31,851 nucleotides of DNA, taken from NCBI GenBank assembly GCA_964525965.1, contig CAZGKA010000007.1:1-31851 (forward strand). Direction: 5' to 3'. The notes under the pieces are model-generated. The model was given only the letters and a program-made list of their open reading frames with translations. It did no database searches and was not told the DNA's origin. Within the stretch, counting starts at the first letter, position 1. Each line of letters starts with the position of its first letter. The DNA is from Methanodesulfokora sp964525965. Lineage in GTDB: Archaea > Korarchaeota > Korarchaeia > Korarchaeales > Korarchaeaceae. A program made the translations under genes and the position numbers. Below are positions 15,152 through 22,459 of this stretch, piece after piece.

Positions 15152-16135
15152 TCACCCTACGAACTCCAGAAGATCTGTGAACATGGCTCTGGCCGTGACC
15201 GGAGGTGGCCCGGCCGGGCCCGTCAACACTATGACGTCGTCCTCAACCTCGAGCTTGAGGGCGTTGTAGTTCTCCTCCACCGTGGCCAATGGATCGTTCT
15301 CTTTTAGAACCTCGGGTTTCACCTGAAAGACTCCCTTTTCGAGGTCGGCCACAGCCAGATATTTGTACCTCCTACCAAGGGTCCTGGCCTTCCTGACCTC
15401 CTCCTCATCGACCTCCCTCAGGGAGATCCTCTCAACCGATGAGATGGTGACCTCCTCGCCCAGAAGGTTGAGGAGTATCGTCAGCTTTGCTGCTGAGTCC
15501 AGCCCATCCACATCGACGCTGGGATCTGGCTCCGCCAGCCCTATCTCCACCAGTTTGTTTAGAGCCTCGTCGAAGCTGGAACCCCTCTCAAGGAGGGACA
15601 GGAGGTAGTTCGTGGTTCCGTTCAGGACCGCACTTATCCTCTTAACCTCCCTGCCCTTTAACCCCCTCACTAGATCTATGGCCGGTGTTCCAGCCATGAC
15701 GGTGGCCCTTATACCTATGAAGGTGCCGGATGATCTGGCAAAGTCCATCACGTCCGTGAAAGCGTGGGCCAAGGGCGTTTTATCGGCCGTTATCACGGCT
15801 ATCCCTCTCTCTATCAGGGTCTTCATGAGGCTCAGGTTCGGCTCCCCAGTCGAGTAGTTAGGGGGTATCGCAAAGAGGGCCACGTCGACCCTGGAGTCGG
15901 TCAGGTCGTCCACAGAAACATCTGAGGCGAATCCATCGAGCACACTGGGATGGCTGGCTGCCACGAGCTCCTCTGGGTCTATGAACCTCTGGACGATCCC
16001 TCCCTTTGATGTGAGCACTGCCACTATGTTTATATCGAAACCCATTTCCTCCAAGAAGTCTTTCTTCTCCATCAAAAGCTCAGCAAAAGCTCTGTTGACG
16101 TTCCCGAATCCCAGGAAGGCCAGGTTCAGGAGCAT
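15152..16135 (-). CDS. hom: homoserine dehydrogenase
   Basis: It catalyses the NAD(P)H-dependent step between aspartate semialdehyde and homoserine, on the way to threonine and methionine. The 327-residue protein has the nucleotide loop GFGNVN (9-14), ITADKTPLA (ADK at 117-119), the NGTTNY substrate motif (172-177) and the catalytic DVDGLDSAAK region ending in K217. It has no C-terminal ACT domain and no fused aspartokinase, so feedback control of the usual fused type is absent. Its ATG follows the aminopeptidase stop by four bases, and the ABC-2 ATPase starts seven bases after its own stop, so all are in one operon. Confidence 0.95.
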   Translation of the reverse strand: MLLNLAFLGFGNVNRAFAELLMEKKDFLEEMGFDINIVAVLTSKGGIVQRFIDPEELVAASHPSVLDGFASDVSVDDLTDSRVDVALFAIPPNYSTGEPNLSLMKTLIERGIAVITADKTPLAHAFTDVMDFARSSGTFIGIRATVMAGTPAIDLVRGLKGREVKRISAVLNGTTNYLLSLLERGSSFDEALNKLVEIGLAEPDPSVDVDGLDSAAKLTILLNLLGEEVTISSVERISLREVDEEEVRKARTLGRRYKYLAVADLEKGVFQVKPEVLKENDPLATVEENYNALKLEVEDDVIVLTGPAGPPPVTARAMFTDLLEFVG

Positions 16136-16139
16136 CAGT

Positions 16140-17471
16140 TCACCCCAGGTAGAAGGCTTTGTAGGCTAGGTAGCAGGAGTAGACGTCGGCCTTGCTGCTC
16201 ACCTCGTACGGGGAGTGCATGCCCAGTATGGGACATCCCATGTCCACAACGTCCATCCCGAGCCTGGCAAGGTACTTCGCTATGGTGCCCCCTCCTCCGA
16301 CTCTCTCAGCCTTGCTGACCAGTGCTCCCACCTGCCACGGGACACCAGCGTCCTCCAGAACCTTTATCACCCAGGCCATGAACTCGGCATGCGGCAGGTT
16401 CTCCTCGTACTCGCCAGCGACTATCCCCACCTTGCTGAGGGCCACGCCGTCCCCCAGTTTGGCAGCATTCTCAGAGTCGTATATGTCCTTGAACGAGGGG
16501 TTTATCGCTGCATTGACATCGGCTGACGCTGCCTTTGAGTTTGAGAAACACTCCACGAGTTCAAGCTGAGAGGGATCGCTCATCAGCTTGAGGATAAACC
16601 TCTGGAGGAATGATCCCTGAGCTGAGGTGTTCGTCTCGCTCCCTATCTCCTCCTTGTCGACCGCCCAGAACACCACGGTGTACTCCGGATCCTCGACGTC
16701 TAGAAGGGCCCTGAACCCTGTGTACACGCACACCCTGTCGTCCTGTCCATAGGCAGCTATCATGGACCTATCGAGACCTACCTCGGCCGGTGGGATTGCC
16801 GGAACCACCTCGAGGTCGGCCCTGAGGAAGTCCTCCTCCCCTATCCCGTACTCCTCCTTGAGGATTTTGAGCACTTTCTTCTTGAACGAGTCCTCCTCCT
16901 GCGTGTTCGTGAGGAGAAGCTTTATTTCCTCTCCTTTGACCACATCTCTAGCTTTTCTCTCGTCAAATCTCTTCTTGCTGAGGTGTGGAAGGAGCTCAGG
17001 AGCCACGAAGGTTATCCCCTTCTCGTCGGTCTTTATGTGCACCTTGGTGCCGTCCTTCTTCACCACGACCCCTCTGAGGGCTAGGGGTATGGAGGTCCAC
17101 TGATGGAGCACAACTCCTCCGTACCATCCGACCTTGAGAAAGGCCAGGTTGGAGTCCTTGTCCTCCCCCAAGGGAACCGGTTTGGGCTCGAGCCTCGGAG
17201 AGTCGGCATGAGCTGCAACTATCCTGATGCCATCCTTGAGTGGCCTTTTACCGATGACCGCCGCTATGAAGGACTTTCCCTTGAAGGTGTCGTACACCTT
17301 TGCACCGGGCTTCACCTCGGCCTGGTCTATCCTGACGAACCCCCTCTCCTCAGCTTCTTTGACGAGGAATTCAACTACTTCCCTCTCCGTTCGGACCTCT
17401 CTAATGAATTTGAGATACCCAGAACAGAAATCTTCAATTTTGGAATGGTCAAGGTTCTTCCACGCCCTCAT
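16140..17471 (-). CDS. M18 family metallo-aminopeptidase
   Basis: A 443-residue M18 aminopeptidase. The zinc-binding and catalytic motifs are present: VAAHADSPRL (H88, D90), the VVFWAVDKEEIGSETN block with the acidic pair, GGGGT near the end and GMHSPYE with the last histidine. M18 enzymes are large dodecameric shells that remove acidic or other N-terminal residues from peptides; which residue is preferred here is not shown. A TATA-like CTATTTTTAG at 17501-17510 lies about 35 bases before the ATG and inside the gap to the upstream gene. It is the first gene of the operon M18-hom-ABC ATPase-permease-exported protein. Confidence 0.93.
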   Translation of the reverse strand: MRAWKNLDHSKIEDFCSGYLKFIREVRTEREVVEFLVKEAEERGFVRIDQAEVKPGAKVYDTFKGKSFIAAVIGKRPLKDGIRIVAAHADSPRLEPKPVPLGEDKDSNLAFLKVGWYGGVVLHQWTSIPLALRGVVVKKDGTKVHIKTDEKGITFVAPELLPHLSKKRFDERKARDVVKGEEIKLLLTNTQEEDSFKKKVLKILKEEYGIGEEDFLRADLEVVPAIPPAEVGLDRSMIAAYGQDDRVCVYTGFRALLDVEDPEYTVVFWAVDKEEIGSETNTSAQGSFLQRFILKLMSDPSQLELVECFSNSKAASADVNAAINPSFKDIYDSENAAKLGDGVALSKVGIVAGEYEENLPHAEFMAWVIKVLEDAGVPWQVGALVSKAERVGGGGTIAKYLARLGMDVVDMGCPILGMHSPYEVSSKADVYSCYLAYKAFYLG

Positions 17472-17516
17472 TGGTCATCCCGGGATTGGACTAGATCTAG
17501 CTAAAAATAGTTTACA

Positions 17517-17897
17517 TTACTCGGTGGTCGAGTGATCAACTTCTGAGGATTCGTGACAGCCGAACCCGAGATCCTCAAACCTGGATAGATCGTAGAGCTT
17601 CTCCTCCAAGGCCTCGAGAGCTGTGCTTTCGTCGGCAAAGGATCCCATCCAGGCGTCCCTTGGGCGATGCAGTCCCCTCCTGTCCTTGAGGGCTACCGTT
17701 ATCACCACCTTGTAGGGCTCGAGATCTCCCTCCCTCTGGAGGAGAAGGGCCGTTATCCTCAGTTCGTCCTCGTGAATGGGACCTGAACAGAGCACGTCCT
17801 TTACCAGGAGGATTTTAGTCCTGACAAGCATGATCGTACCTCCCATAGTGGGGAGACCTGTGATCCCCTCCAGAGCGCGTGAAGAGGGGAGCTCCAC
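17517..17897 (-). CDS. small hypothetical protein upstream of the M18 operon
   Basis: I do not recognise this family. Taking the GTG at 17897, 126 residues are encoded. The conserved-looking part starts at MGGTIMLVRTKILLVKDVLC and continues with an alpha/beta region (DELRITALLLQ, YKVVITVALKDRRG) and an acidic helix (ALEALEEKLYDLSRFED), ending with a His/Ser/Asp-rich tail. There are no membrane segments. The frame is open to 18002, but the extra residues look non-coding, and CCTTAAAAGA at about 17921-17930 lies 28 bases before 17897, which suggests a leaderless GTG start. ATGs at 17846 and 17831 are alternatives. The gene ends 45 bases before the M18 start. Confidence 0.55.
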   Translation of the reverse strand: MELPSSRALEGITGLPTMGGTIMLVRTKILLVKDVLCSGPIHEDELRITALLLQREGDLEPYKVVITVALKDRRGLHRPRDAWMGSFADESTALEALEEKLYDLSRFEDLGFGCHESSEVDHSTTE

Positions 17898-18174
17898 CTT
17901 AATTGAGATCTTATTATCGTCTTTTAAGGATGATTTCCGGCGGTGAGGGATGGATCGATGCAGACCATCACGCCGCAGGCTGTCAATGCGCACCGAACGC
18001 ACTAGGTTTGCTCCGAGCTTGGACGCATGGGTCGTAGATAATTGCGCTGAAGGAGGTCTGAAGAGCTTCAGGACTATTTATCTCCAGACTTTAGTTTAGA
18101 ATTTTAGATTTATTTCCAGACGCGAGACGCTAAATGTTTTAAAGAGGCCGTTGAGGAACCTCCCCGGTGAAGGT

Positions 18175-18384
18175 ATGGCCGATAAGGTGTCAATAGAAAT
18201 CTCCAAGGAGCTTTATGAGAAGCTCGAGAGAGCTTTAAAGAGTTACGAGGGCTTCAACACTGTTGAAGAGCTTGTTGAGTTCATATTGAACGAGTTCGTC
18301 TCTGAGGAGGAACAGGGAGATGTTTACTCGCCCGAGGAAGAGGAGGAGATAAAGAAGAGGCTCAAGAGCCTGGGATACCTGTAG
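18175..18384 (+). CDS. ribbon-helix-helix (CopG-like) protein, unpaired
   Basis: A 69-residue protein: an N-terminal beta strand KVSIEISKEL, two helices (YEKLERALKS, VEELVEFILNEFV) as in CopG/Arc repressors, then an acidic linker and the tail EEEIKKRLKSLGYL. The same layout and tail occur in the RHH gene at 20534, so the two are paralogues. No PIN or RelE-type toxin follows; the next 378 bases have no gene. GGTGA a few bases before the ATG at 18175 favours it over a TTG at 18151. Its role is probably DNA-binding; whether it controls the sulfate operon downstream or is an orphan antitoxin cannot be told. Confidence 0.75.
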   Translation: MADKVSIEISKELYEKLERALKSYEGFNTVEELVEFILNEFVSEEEQGDVYSPEEEEEIKKRLKSLGYL

Positions 18385-18721
18385 ATCACTGAACTGTGGA
18401 GGGCTCCGCATCAATAACACCCAGCGCTAGGTGTGGTTCCCTCTCCAGTGGTGTTGAAATCCGCAGGCCAATTAACTAGTGAAGCACCGTCCACCTGATT
18501 TGATGAAAAGTTCCGGCCAAACGCGGCTGAAGCTTTTAACCCCAATCCCCTCACAGCTTCTGAGGTGATTCATCTAGCAGGCGGGAGTGTATCCTCACGA
18601 GATCCTCTGTCCCCTGTCAGCCCATCACCTGACTTATCTTACTAGGAGAGCAGAGTTCTCGGACATCCCGACTCTGGAAGGCCTGAGAGATCTGGAACCC
18701 TGGAGGATCGTCCATTACCAG
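18385..18721. other. intergenic stretch without a recognised gene
   Basis: Only weak signals are seen. A TATA-like GCTTTTAA at 18532-18539 is followed about 26 bases on by TGAGGTGATTC, a ribosome-site-like string, but with no meaningful open frame after it. TGATGA (18501-18506) and CTGA (18527-18530) resemble snoRNA boxes C and D, but the internal D'/C' pair is missing. This may be decayed sequence between accessory modules. Confidence 0.4.
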
Positions 18722-18755
18722 TAGGTAAACCTTATATAGGTAAACCTACAGGTAG
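18722..18755 (+). promoter_or_regulatory. double operator over TATA box of RHH-PIN pair
   Basis: TAGGTAAACCT occurs twice, at 18722-18732 and 18737-18747. Each copy is a palindrome AGGT-AA-ACCT. The TATA element TTATATA (18732-18738) sits exactly between them, and a further AGGT follows at 18750-18753. The TATA centre is 28 bases before the ATG at 18763, so the transcript is probably leaderless. A repressor bound here would block the TATA-binding protein, which fits autoregulation by the RHH antitoxin. Confidence 0.75.
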
Positions 18756-18762
18756 TTCAGTG

Positions 18763-18996
18763 ATGTCCGTGGGGTACGTCACGGTCTCCGCTAAGGTCCC
18801 CCGCAGGTTGAAGGAGCTTCTTGATAAATACGGAATTAAGCCTGGTCCTGTGATCAGGAGGGCTCTGGAGGAGGAGGTCAGGAGACACATGCTCGATGAA
18901 ATTGAGAAAAGGGCTAAAAAGCTGAGTAAGAAGGTTTCCCACATATCCGACGAGGAGATAGCTGATATCATACGTGAGGGTAGAGAAGGGAGATAG
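18763..18996 (+). CDS. ribbon-helix-helix antitoxin (VapB-like)
   Basis: A 77-residue protein with an N-terminal strand VGYVTVSAKVP, helices RRLKELLDKYG and KPGPVIRRALEEEVRRH, and a charged C-terminal part ending EEIADIIREGREG. This is the usual plan of an RHH antitoxin whose tail binds a PIN toxin. The toxin gene starts two bases after its stop codon. GTG 18760 is also in frame, but the ATG at 18763 is the better start because the TATA box is spaced for a leaderless message. The tandem operator described just upstream is its likely target. Confidence 0.88.
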   Translation: MSVGYVTVSAKVPRRLKELLDKYGIKPGPVIRRALEEEVRRHMLDEIEKRAKKLSKKVSHISDEEIADIIREGREGR

Positions 18997-18998
18997 AA

Positions 18999-19421
18999 GT
19001 GTACCTCTTCGACGCGAGCTCCATCGTGAACTTGATCAAGAGGGGCATCGTCAAGCCGTTTGTTAAGGGAGCGACGATCGATCTGGCGCTTTACGAATCT
19101 CTCAATGCTGTGTGGAAGGAGCACGCTCTACTGAAGAGGATCGACAGAAACACAGCACTGGAGTTTGTCGATCTCGTGCGCAGCCTGTTTAGAGTGATCA
19201 GAACTCTGTCCATAGAGGGGCTAGAGAAGGAGATCTTCGACCTGGCTTCAGAGGAGCGTATCACGGTTTATGATGCGTCATACGTATGCGCTGCTGCCAG
19301 GGATGATCTAATACTTGTGACCGACGATGAGAGGCTCAGAGCTAAGGCTTCAAAACATGTGAAGGTGATCTCCAGCAGGGAGCTGATCTCCACAAGCACT
19401 TCTCCTCCCGACACGTCATAA
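18999..19421 (+). CDS. PIN-domain ribonuclease toxin (VapC-like), RHH-paired
   Basis: A 140-residue PIN protein starting at a GTG two bases after the antitoxin stop. The acidic residues are D5 (YLFDASSIV), E33 (LALYESLNAVW), D92 (VYDASYV) and D109/D110 (LVTDDERL), so the nuclease site is complete. It is more like the classic MJ/SSO VapC type than the other PIN proteins in this window. The last ten residues, rich in Ser, Thr and Pro, lie beyond the normal fold. It should be inhibited by the RHH protein encoded before it. Confidence 0.9.
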   Translation: MYLFDASSIVNLIKRGIVKPFVKGATIDLALYESLNAVWKEHALLKRIDRNTALEFVDLVRSLFRVIRTLSIEGLEKEIFDLASEERITVYDASYVCAAARDDLILVTDDERLRAKASKHVKVISSRELISTSTSPPDTS

Positions 19422-19603
19422 AACCTCCAGCATTAGTTGAGCTCGCTGTGGTCTCTTGCAAGAGGAGGTCTTGATACCTCTGGCAGGAGAGACGGATGCT
19501 GTGGTGAATCCCGATAAGTCGCCTGCCTCAGATCTAAAAGAAGTTGAACGCCCATGAGCAGAGATAGGGTTATATCACACGAATTTTCACGAGGTGAAAA
19601 GTC

Positions 19604-20023
19604 TCATCTGCCGATCTGGGGTGGAAGCACCTTCACACCGGTCCTTTTGGCCCTCAACCTTAGTCTCCTGTCGAACGTGGCCAGAGGGAGATCCTCCTCC
19701 AGGGCGATCCTGAGGATCACCTCGTCATTAAACTTGCCCAGCGTGAGCCTGTCCCTCATCAGGGTGGAGATAGCCCTTCTCAGCACCGAATCGTCCTCCC
19801 TGTATACGTGCGACTTGTCGGACAGGGTGTAGTCCTCGAGCTTCTCCAGCGTTACCTCCGCACCCTCCCCCATCCCTTTCAGAAACCAGACGTACTCGTA
19901 AAGTACTATGAGAGGGATCACCCACTCATCCAGTTCGTCCAAGAGCTGAGACGCGAGGACGTGGTGCAGGGAGTCCTCGTAGGTGTCGTAGATCAGAACG
20001 TTGGTGTCCACCACCGCCCTCAC
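19604..20023 (-). CDS. PIN-domain ribonuclease toxin (VapC-like), AbrB-paired
   Basis: A 139-residue PIN protein with D6 (AVVDTNVLIYD), E43 (IVLYEYVW), D100 (KFNDEVIL) and D118 (LATFDRRL), the full set for metal-dependent RNA cleavage. Its ATG overlaps the AbrB-type antitoxin stop by four bases. It differs from the 6.6-kb and 28.7-kb PIN proteins and belongs to another branch (it lacks GLKPSDAIH). The gene ends 182 bases from the convergent PIN gene, and this gap holds no evident gene. Confidence 0.9.
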   Translation of the reverse strand: MRAVVDTNVLIYDTYEDSLHHVLASQLLDELDEWVIPLIVLYEYVWFLKGMGEGAEVTLEKLEDYTLSDKSHVYREDDSVLRRAISTLMRDRLTLGKFNDEVILRIALEEDLPLATFDRRLRLRAKRTGVKVLPPQIGR

Positions 20024-20250
20024 AAGGATTCCTCCCTGCCCTTCTCTATAAGCTCGTCTATCTCCTCGATCTTAAGCTTCCTCCCAGATCTAAGGGTTTT
20101 TCTCTTCTTTCTGACCTTCTTCATGACTATGCATCCATCCTCGTTCAGGTAGACCTCCAGATAGTCTCCTTCCTTCACCCCGGCCTTAAGCCTGATTTCC
20201 GCGGGAATTGTGACCTGGTAATTTCGGGTGACCTTCACTCTGGAGACCAT
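20020..20250 (-). CDS. AbrB/MazE-type antitoxin (VapB-like)
   Basis: A 76-residue protein: MVSRVKVTRNYQVTIPAEIR and GVKEGDYLEVYLNEDGCIVM form the swapped-hairpin AbrB DNA-binding domain (1-47). A very basic linker KKVRKKRKTLRSGRK is followed by an acidic toxin-binding helix IEEIDELIEKGREESL. CAGGAGGAAGAGG just before the ATG contains a good ribosome site, and a TATA element at 20284-20294 would give a leader of about 12 bases. It forms a pair with the PIN gene downstream. Confidence 0.9.
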   Translation of the reverse strand: MVSRVKVTRNYQVTIPAEIRLKAGVKEGDYLEVYLNEDGCIVMKKVRKKRKTLRSGRKLKIEEIDELIEKGREESL

Positions 20251-20283
20251 CCTCTTCCTCCTGCTTAGTAGGAAAGATAAGTT

Positions 20284-20294
20284 GTATATAAATT
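20284..20294 (-). promoter_or_regulatory. TATA box of AbrB-PIN pair
   Basis: On the minus strand AATTTATATAC, centred about 39 bases before the ATG at 20250. The predicted transcript start just precedes the AGGAGG ribosome site. Confidence 0.6.
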
Positions 20295-20497
20295 AATCTA
20301 GTAAATATGAGAGACTCGGAAGAGAATAGAACTCACAAGAACTCCTGATGTTTCAATACGCATATAGGAAGACGTTCATCCTGATTCGTCCTAGTACTAC
20401 AGTACTCGAACCGTCGGTGTTTTCTACAGTTCCCTAAAAGATCCGAATCCTCAGCTCCTAGCTCATTCAGCGTCCCGAAGAGGTCAAAAAATTTTTT

Positions 20498-20511
20498 AAT
20501 TACATATAATT
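20498..20511 (+). promoter_or_regulatory. palindrome on the promoter of the sulfate operon
   Basis: AATTA-CATA-TAATT is a perfect 5-base inverted repeat around four bases, lying in the TATA region of the RHH-sat-cysC operon. GGAGGGG follows at 20520-20526, before the TTG start at 20534. Its place fits an operator for the RHH protein encoded first, but A/T-rich promoter sequence can form such repeats by chance. Confidence 0.45.
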
Positions 20512-20533
20512 ATCAAGCCGGAGGGGTTGTAGC

Positions 20534-20755
20534 TTGGCAAAAGGCAAGTATACCACGGTTTCCATACCTGTAACGCTCTATGAGAGGATAAAAAAACTTG
20601 TGGAGCTTACTGGTTTCAAATCTGTGTCTGATTACGTCACATATGTCCTCAGGGAGGTCGTCGCCATGCACGAAGCTGAGAAGATGGCCAACCCGTTCAG
20701 CGAGAAGGAGGTCGAGGAGATAAAGAAGAAGCTCAAGGCTTTGGGCTACATCTGA
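20534..20755 (+). CDS. ribbon-helix-helix protein heading the sulfate-activation operon
   Basis: A 73-residue RHH/CopG-like protein: strand YTTVSIPVTLYERIK, then helices KLVELTGF and VSDYVTYVLREVV, then a linker rich in Met, Ala and Glu and the tail EVEEIKKKLKALGYI. The start is a TTG at 20534, with GGAGGGG placed correctly before it. The stop is 14 bases before the ATP sulfurylase ATG, so it is cotranscribed with the sulfate genes and is the natural candidate for their regulator. The paralogue at 18175 shares the tail. No toxin partner is present, which argues against an antitoxin role. Confidence 0.8.
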   Translation: MAKGKYTTVSIPVTLYERIKKLVELTGFKSVSDYVTYVLREVVAMHEAEKMANPFSEKEVEEIKKKLKALGYI

Positions 20756-20769
20756 GGCGGGGTGTCCCC

Positions 20770-21918
20770 ATGGTCTCAGCTCCACACGGAGGAAAACTAG
20801 TTAACAGGGTGGCCTCCGATCAAGAGGGAGAAAGGCTCCTCGAGGAAGCTTCTGAGATGAAAAAGCTGAAAATAACTAGGGACCTGGCTGTCGATGTCAT
20901 GAACATAGCTCACGGAGTTTACAGTCCGATAGAGGGATTTCTGCTGGCTGATGAATTCCAGCACGTCCTCGACAACATGAGGCTGCCCGACGATACCCCG
21001 TGGACCATACCCATAGTTCTGGACGTGAACGAGGAGGACATAGCTGGCGTGTCCGAGGGAGACTCGCTTGCCCTAGAGGTCAATGGGAAGATATTAGCGG
21101 TCATGGAGATCGAAGAGATCTACGGATACGACAAGAAGGAGTACGCCAGGAAGGTGTTCAAGACCGAGAGCACCGAGCACCCCGGGGTGCTCGAGGTCTA
21201 CTCCAAGAAGGACCTCCTGCTCGGCGGCAAGATAACCCTGTTGAACCACCTGGAGAGCGGGTTCGAGAGGTACCTCCTGTGGCCCGTTGAAACCCGCGTC
21301 CTGTTCCAAGAGAAGGGGTGGAGGACTGTTGTAGGCTTCCAGACCAGGAACGCACCGCACATAGGACATGAGTACCTCCAGAAGACCGCTTTGACCTTCG
21401 TGGACGGTTTGTTCATAAACCCCGTGATAGGGAAGAAGAAGAGAGGAGATTTCAGGGACGATGTCATCCTCGAGGCCTACAAGGTCCTGATAGAGCACTA
21501 CTACCCGAAGGACTCCGCTGTGATGAGCGTCCTCCTCTACAACATGAGGTACGCCGGTCCCAGAGAGGCGATATTTCACGCCATAATGAGGAAGAACTTT
21601 GGATGCACGCACTTCGTGGTCGGCAGGGATCATGCAGGTGTGGGGAACTTCTATGGACCGTACGAGGCTCAGGAGATCTTCAGGGAGTTTCCCGACCTCG
21701 GCATAACTCCTCTGTTCTTCAAGGAGTTCTTCTACTGCAGGAAGTGTGGAGGGATCGTCAACGAGAGGTTCTGTCCACATGACGAGAGCCAGAAGATCAG
21801 GTTCAGTGGAACGAAGATGAGGAAGCTCATATTGGAGGGGAAGAGGCCTCCTCCGGAGCTCATGAGGCCTGAGGTTGTGGACGTGATAATGAGCTTCGAG
21901 AACCCGTTCGTGGAGTGA
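20770..21918 (+). CDS. sat: ATP sulfurylase (sulfate adenylyltransferase)
   Basis: It makes adenylyl sulfate (APS) from ATP and sulfate. The 382-residue protein has the catalytic QTRNAPHIGH motif (191-200), GRDHAGVG (285-292), FSGTKMR (345-351) and a zinc site C323-x2-C326 ... C335-x-H337 (CRKCGG, FCPHDE) typical of prokaryotic Sat of the Archaeoglobus/Thermus kind. It lacks a fused APS kinase domain; that enzyme is encoded separately 13 bases downstream. It belongs to the operon RHH-sat-cysC-TauE. The reaction can run either way, but the APS kinase next to it points to sulfate activation. Confidence 0.97.
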   Translation: MVSAPHGGKLVNRVASDQEGERLLEEASEMKKLKITRDLAVDVMNIAHGVYSPIEGFLLADEFQHVLDNMRLPDDTPWTIPIVLDVNEEDIAGVSEGDSLALEVNGKILAVMEIEEIYGYDKKEYARKVFKTESTEHPGVLEVYSKKDLLLGGKITLLNHLESGFERYLLWPVETRVLFQEKGWRTVVGFQTRNAPHIGHEYLQKTALTFVDGLFINPVIGKKKRGDFRDDVILEAYKVLIEHYYPKDSAVMSVLLYNMRYAGPREAIFHAIMRKNFGCTHFVVGRDHAGVGNFYGPYEAQEIFREFPDLGITPLFFKEFFYCRKCGGIVNERFCPHDESQKIRFSGTKMRKLILEGKRPPPELMRPEVVDVIMSFENPFVE

Positions 21919-21931
21919 TGGAGGTGATGGC
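21919..21931 (+). promoter_or_regulatory. strong ribosome binding site for APS kinase
   Basis: TGGAGGTGATGGC between the sat stop and the cysC ATG holds GGAGGTGAT, a near-perfect match to the archaeal 16S 3' end. Confidence 0.7.
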
Positions 21932-22459
21932 ATGAGGGGATTCGTCGTCTGGCTCACTGGACTGCCGGGTTCGGGTAAGACGACCATAGCTAGGAGGCTG
22001 GCCGAGGAGCTGAGGAGGAGAGGAAGGAACGTGGAGCTCCTGGATGGAGATGAGGTGAGAAAGTGGTTGAGCCCTAAGGAGGGCTTCTCCAGGGAGGACA
22101 GAGAGCTTCACCTCAGGAGGGTCGCCTACGTGTGCAAGCTGCTGGCCAGGAACGGTGTGGCTGTGATAGCCTCCTTCGTCTCGCCCTACAGATCGGTGAG
22201 GGATCTGGCCAAGAGGACCGTCGGCGACTTTGTGGAGGTCTACGTCAGGTGCTCGCTGGAGACCTGCATGCGCAGGGATCCCAAGGGGCTCTACAAGAAG
22301 GCTCTCAAGGGAGAGATAACCAACATGACAGGACTTCAGGATCCGTACGAGGAACCTCTTAACCCCGAGGTCGTTGTTGATACTGAGAAGGAGAGCCTGG
22401 AGGAGTGCGTCGATAAGATCCTGAACAAGCTGAGGGAGCTGGGTTACCTGAATGATTGA
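21932..22459 (+). CDS. cysC: adenylylsulfate (APS) kinase
   Basis: It phosphorylates APS to PAPS. The 175-residue protein has the P-loop GLPGSGKTT (about 10-18), the LLDGDEVRKWL substrate loop, FVSPYRSVRDLAK, and DPKGLYKKALKGEI followed by MTGLQDPYEEPLNPE, all typical of CysC. The length is normal for a stand-alone enzyme. The stop overlaps the start of the next gene by eight bases. Together with sat it forms the PAPS-making pair; since no PAPS reductase or sulfotransferase is nearby, the fate of PAPS is not shown. Confidence 0.96.
   Translation: MRGFVVWLTGLPGSGKTTIARRLAEELRRRGRNVELLDGDEVRKWLSPKEGFSREDRELHLRRVAYVCKLLARNGVAVIASFVSPYRSVRDLAKRTVGDFVEVYVRCSLETCMRRDPKGLYKKALKGEITNMTGLQDPYEEPLNPEVVVDTEKESLEECVDKILNKLRELGYLND

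Noticed and set aside
18501..18530. Possible C/D-box small RNA (TGATGA ... CTGA)
   Set aside because: Only one C and one D box, about 20 bases apart, without D' and C' boxes or flanking complementarity; chance is likely.
18722..18747. CRISPR-like repeat
   Set aside because: Only two 11-base copies, centred on a TATA box; an operator explains them.
19554..19832. Open frame of 92 codons preceded by GGTTATATC-like sequence
   Set aside because: Most of it is antisense to the PIN toxin gene and it has no recognisable domain.
21094..21987. Long open frame (297 codons) on the minus strand opposite sat
   Set aside because: It is antisense to a fully conserved ATP sulfurylase and has a His/Leu/Val/Pro-rich composition typical of a shadow frame, without any domain.
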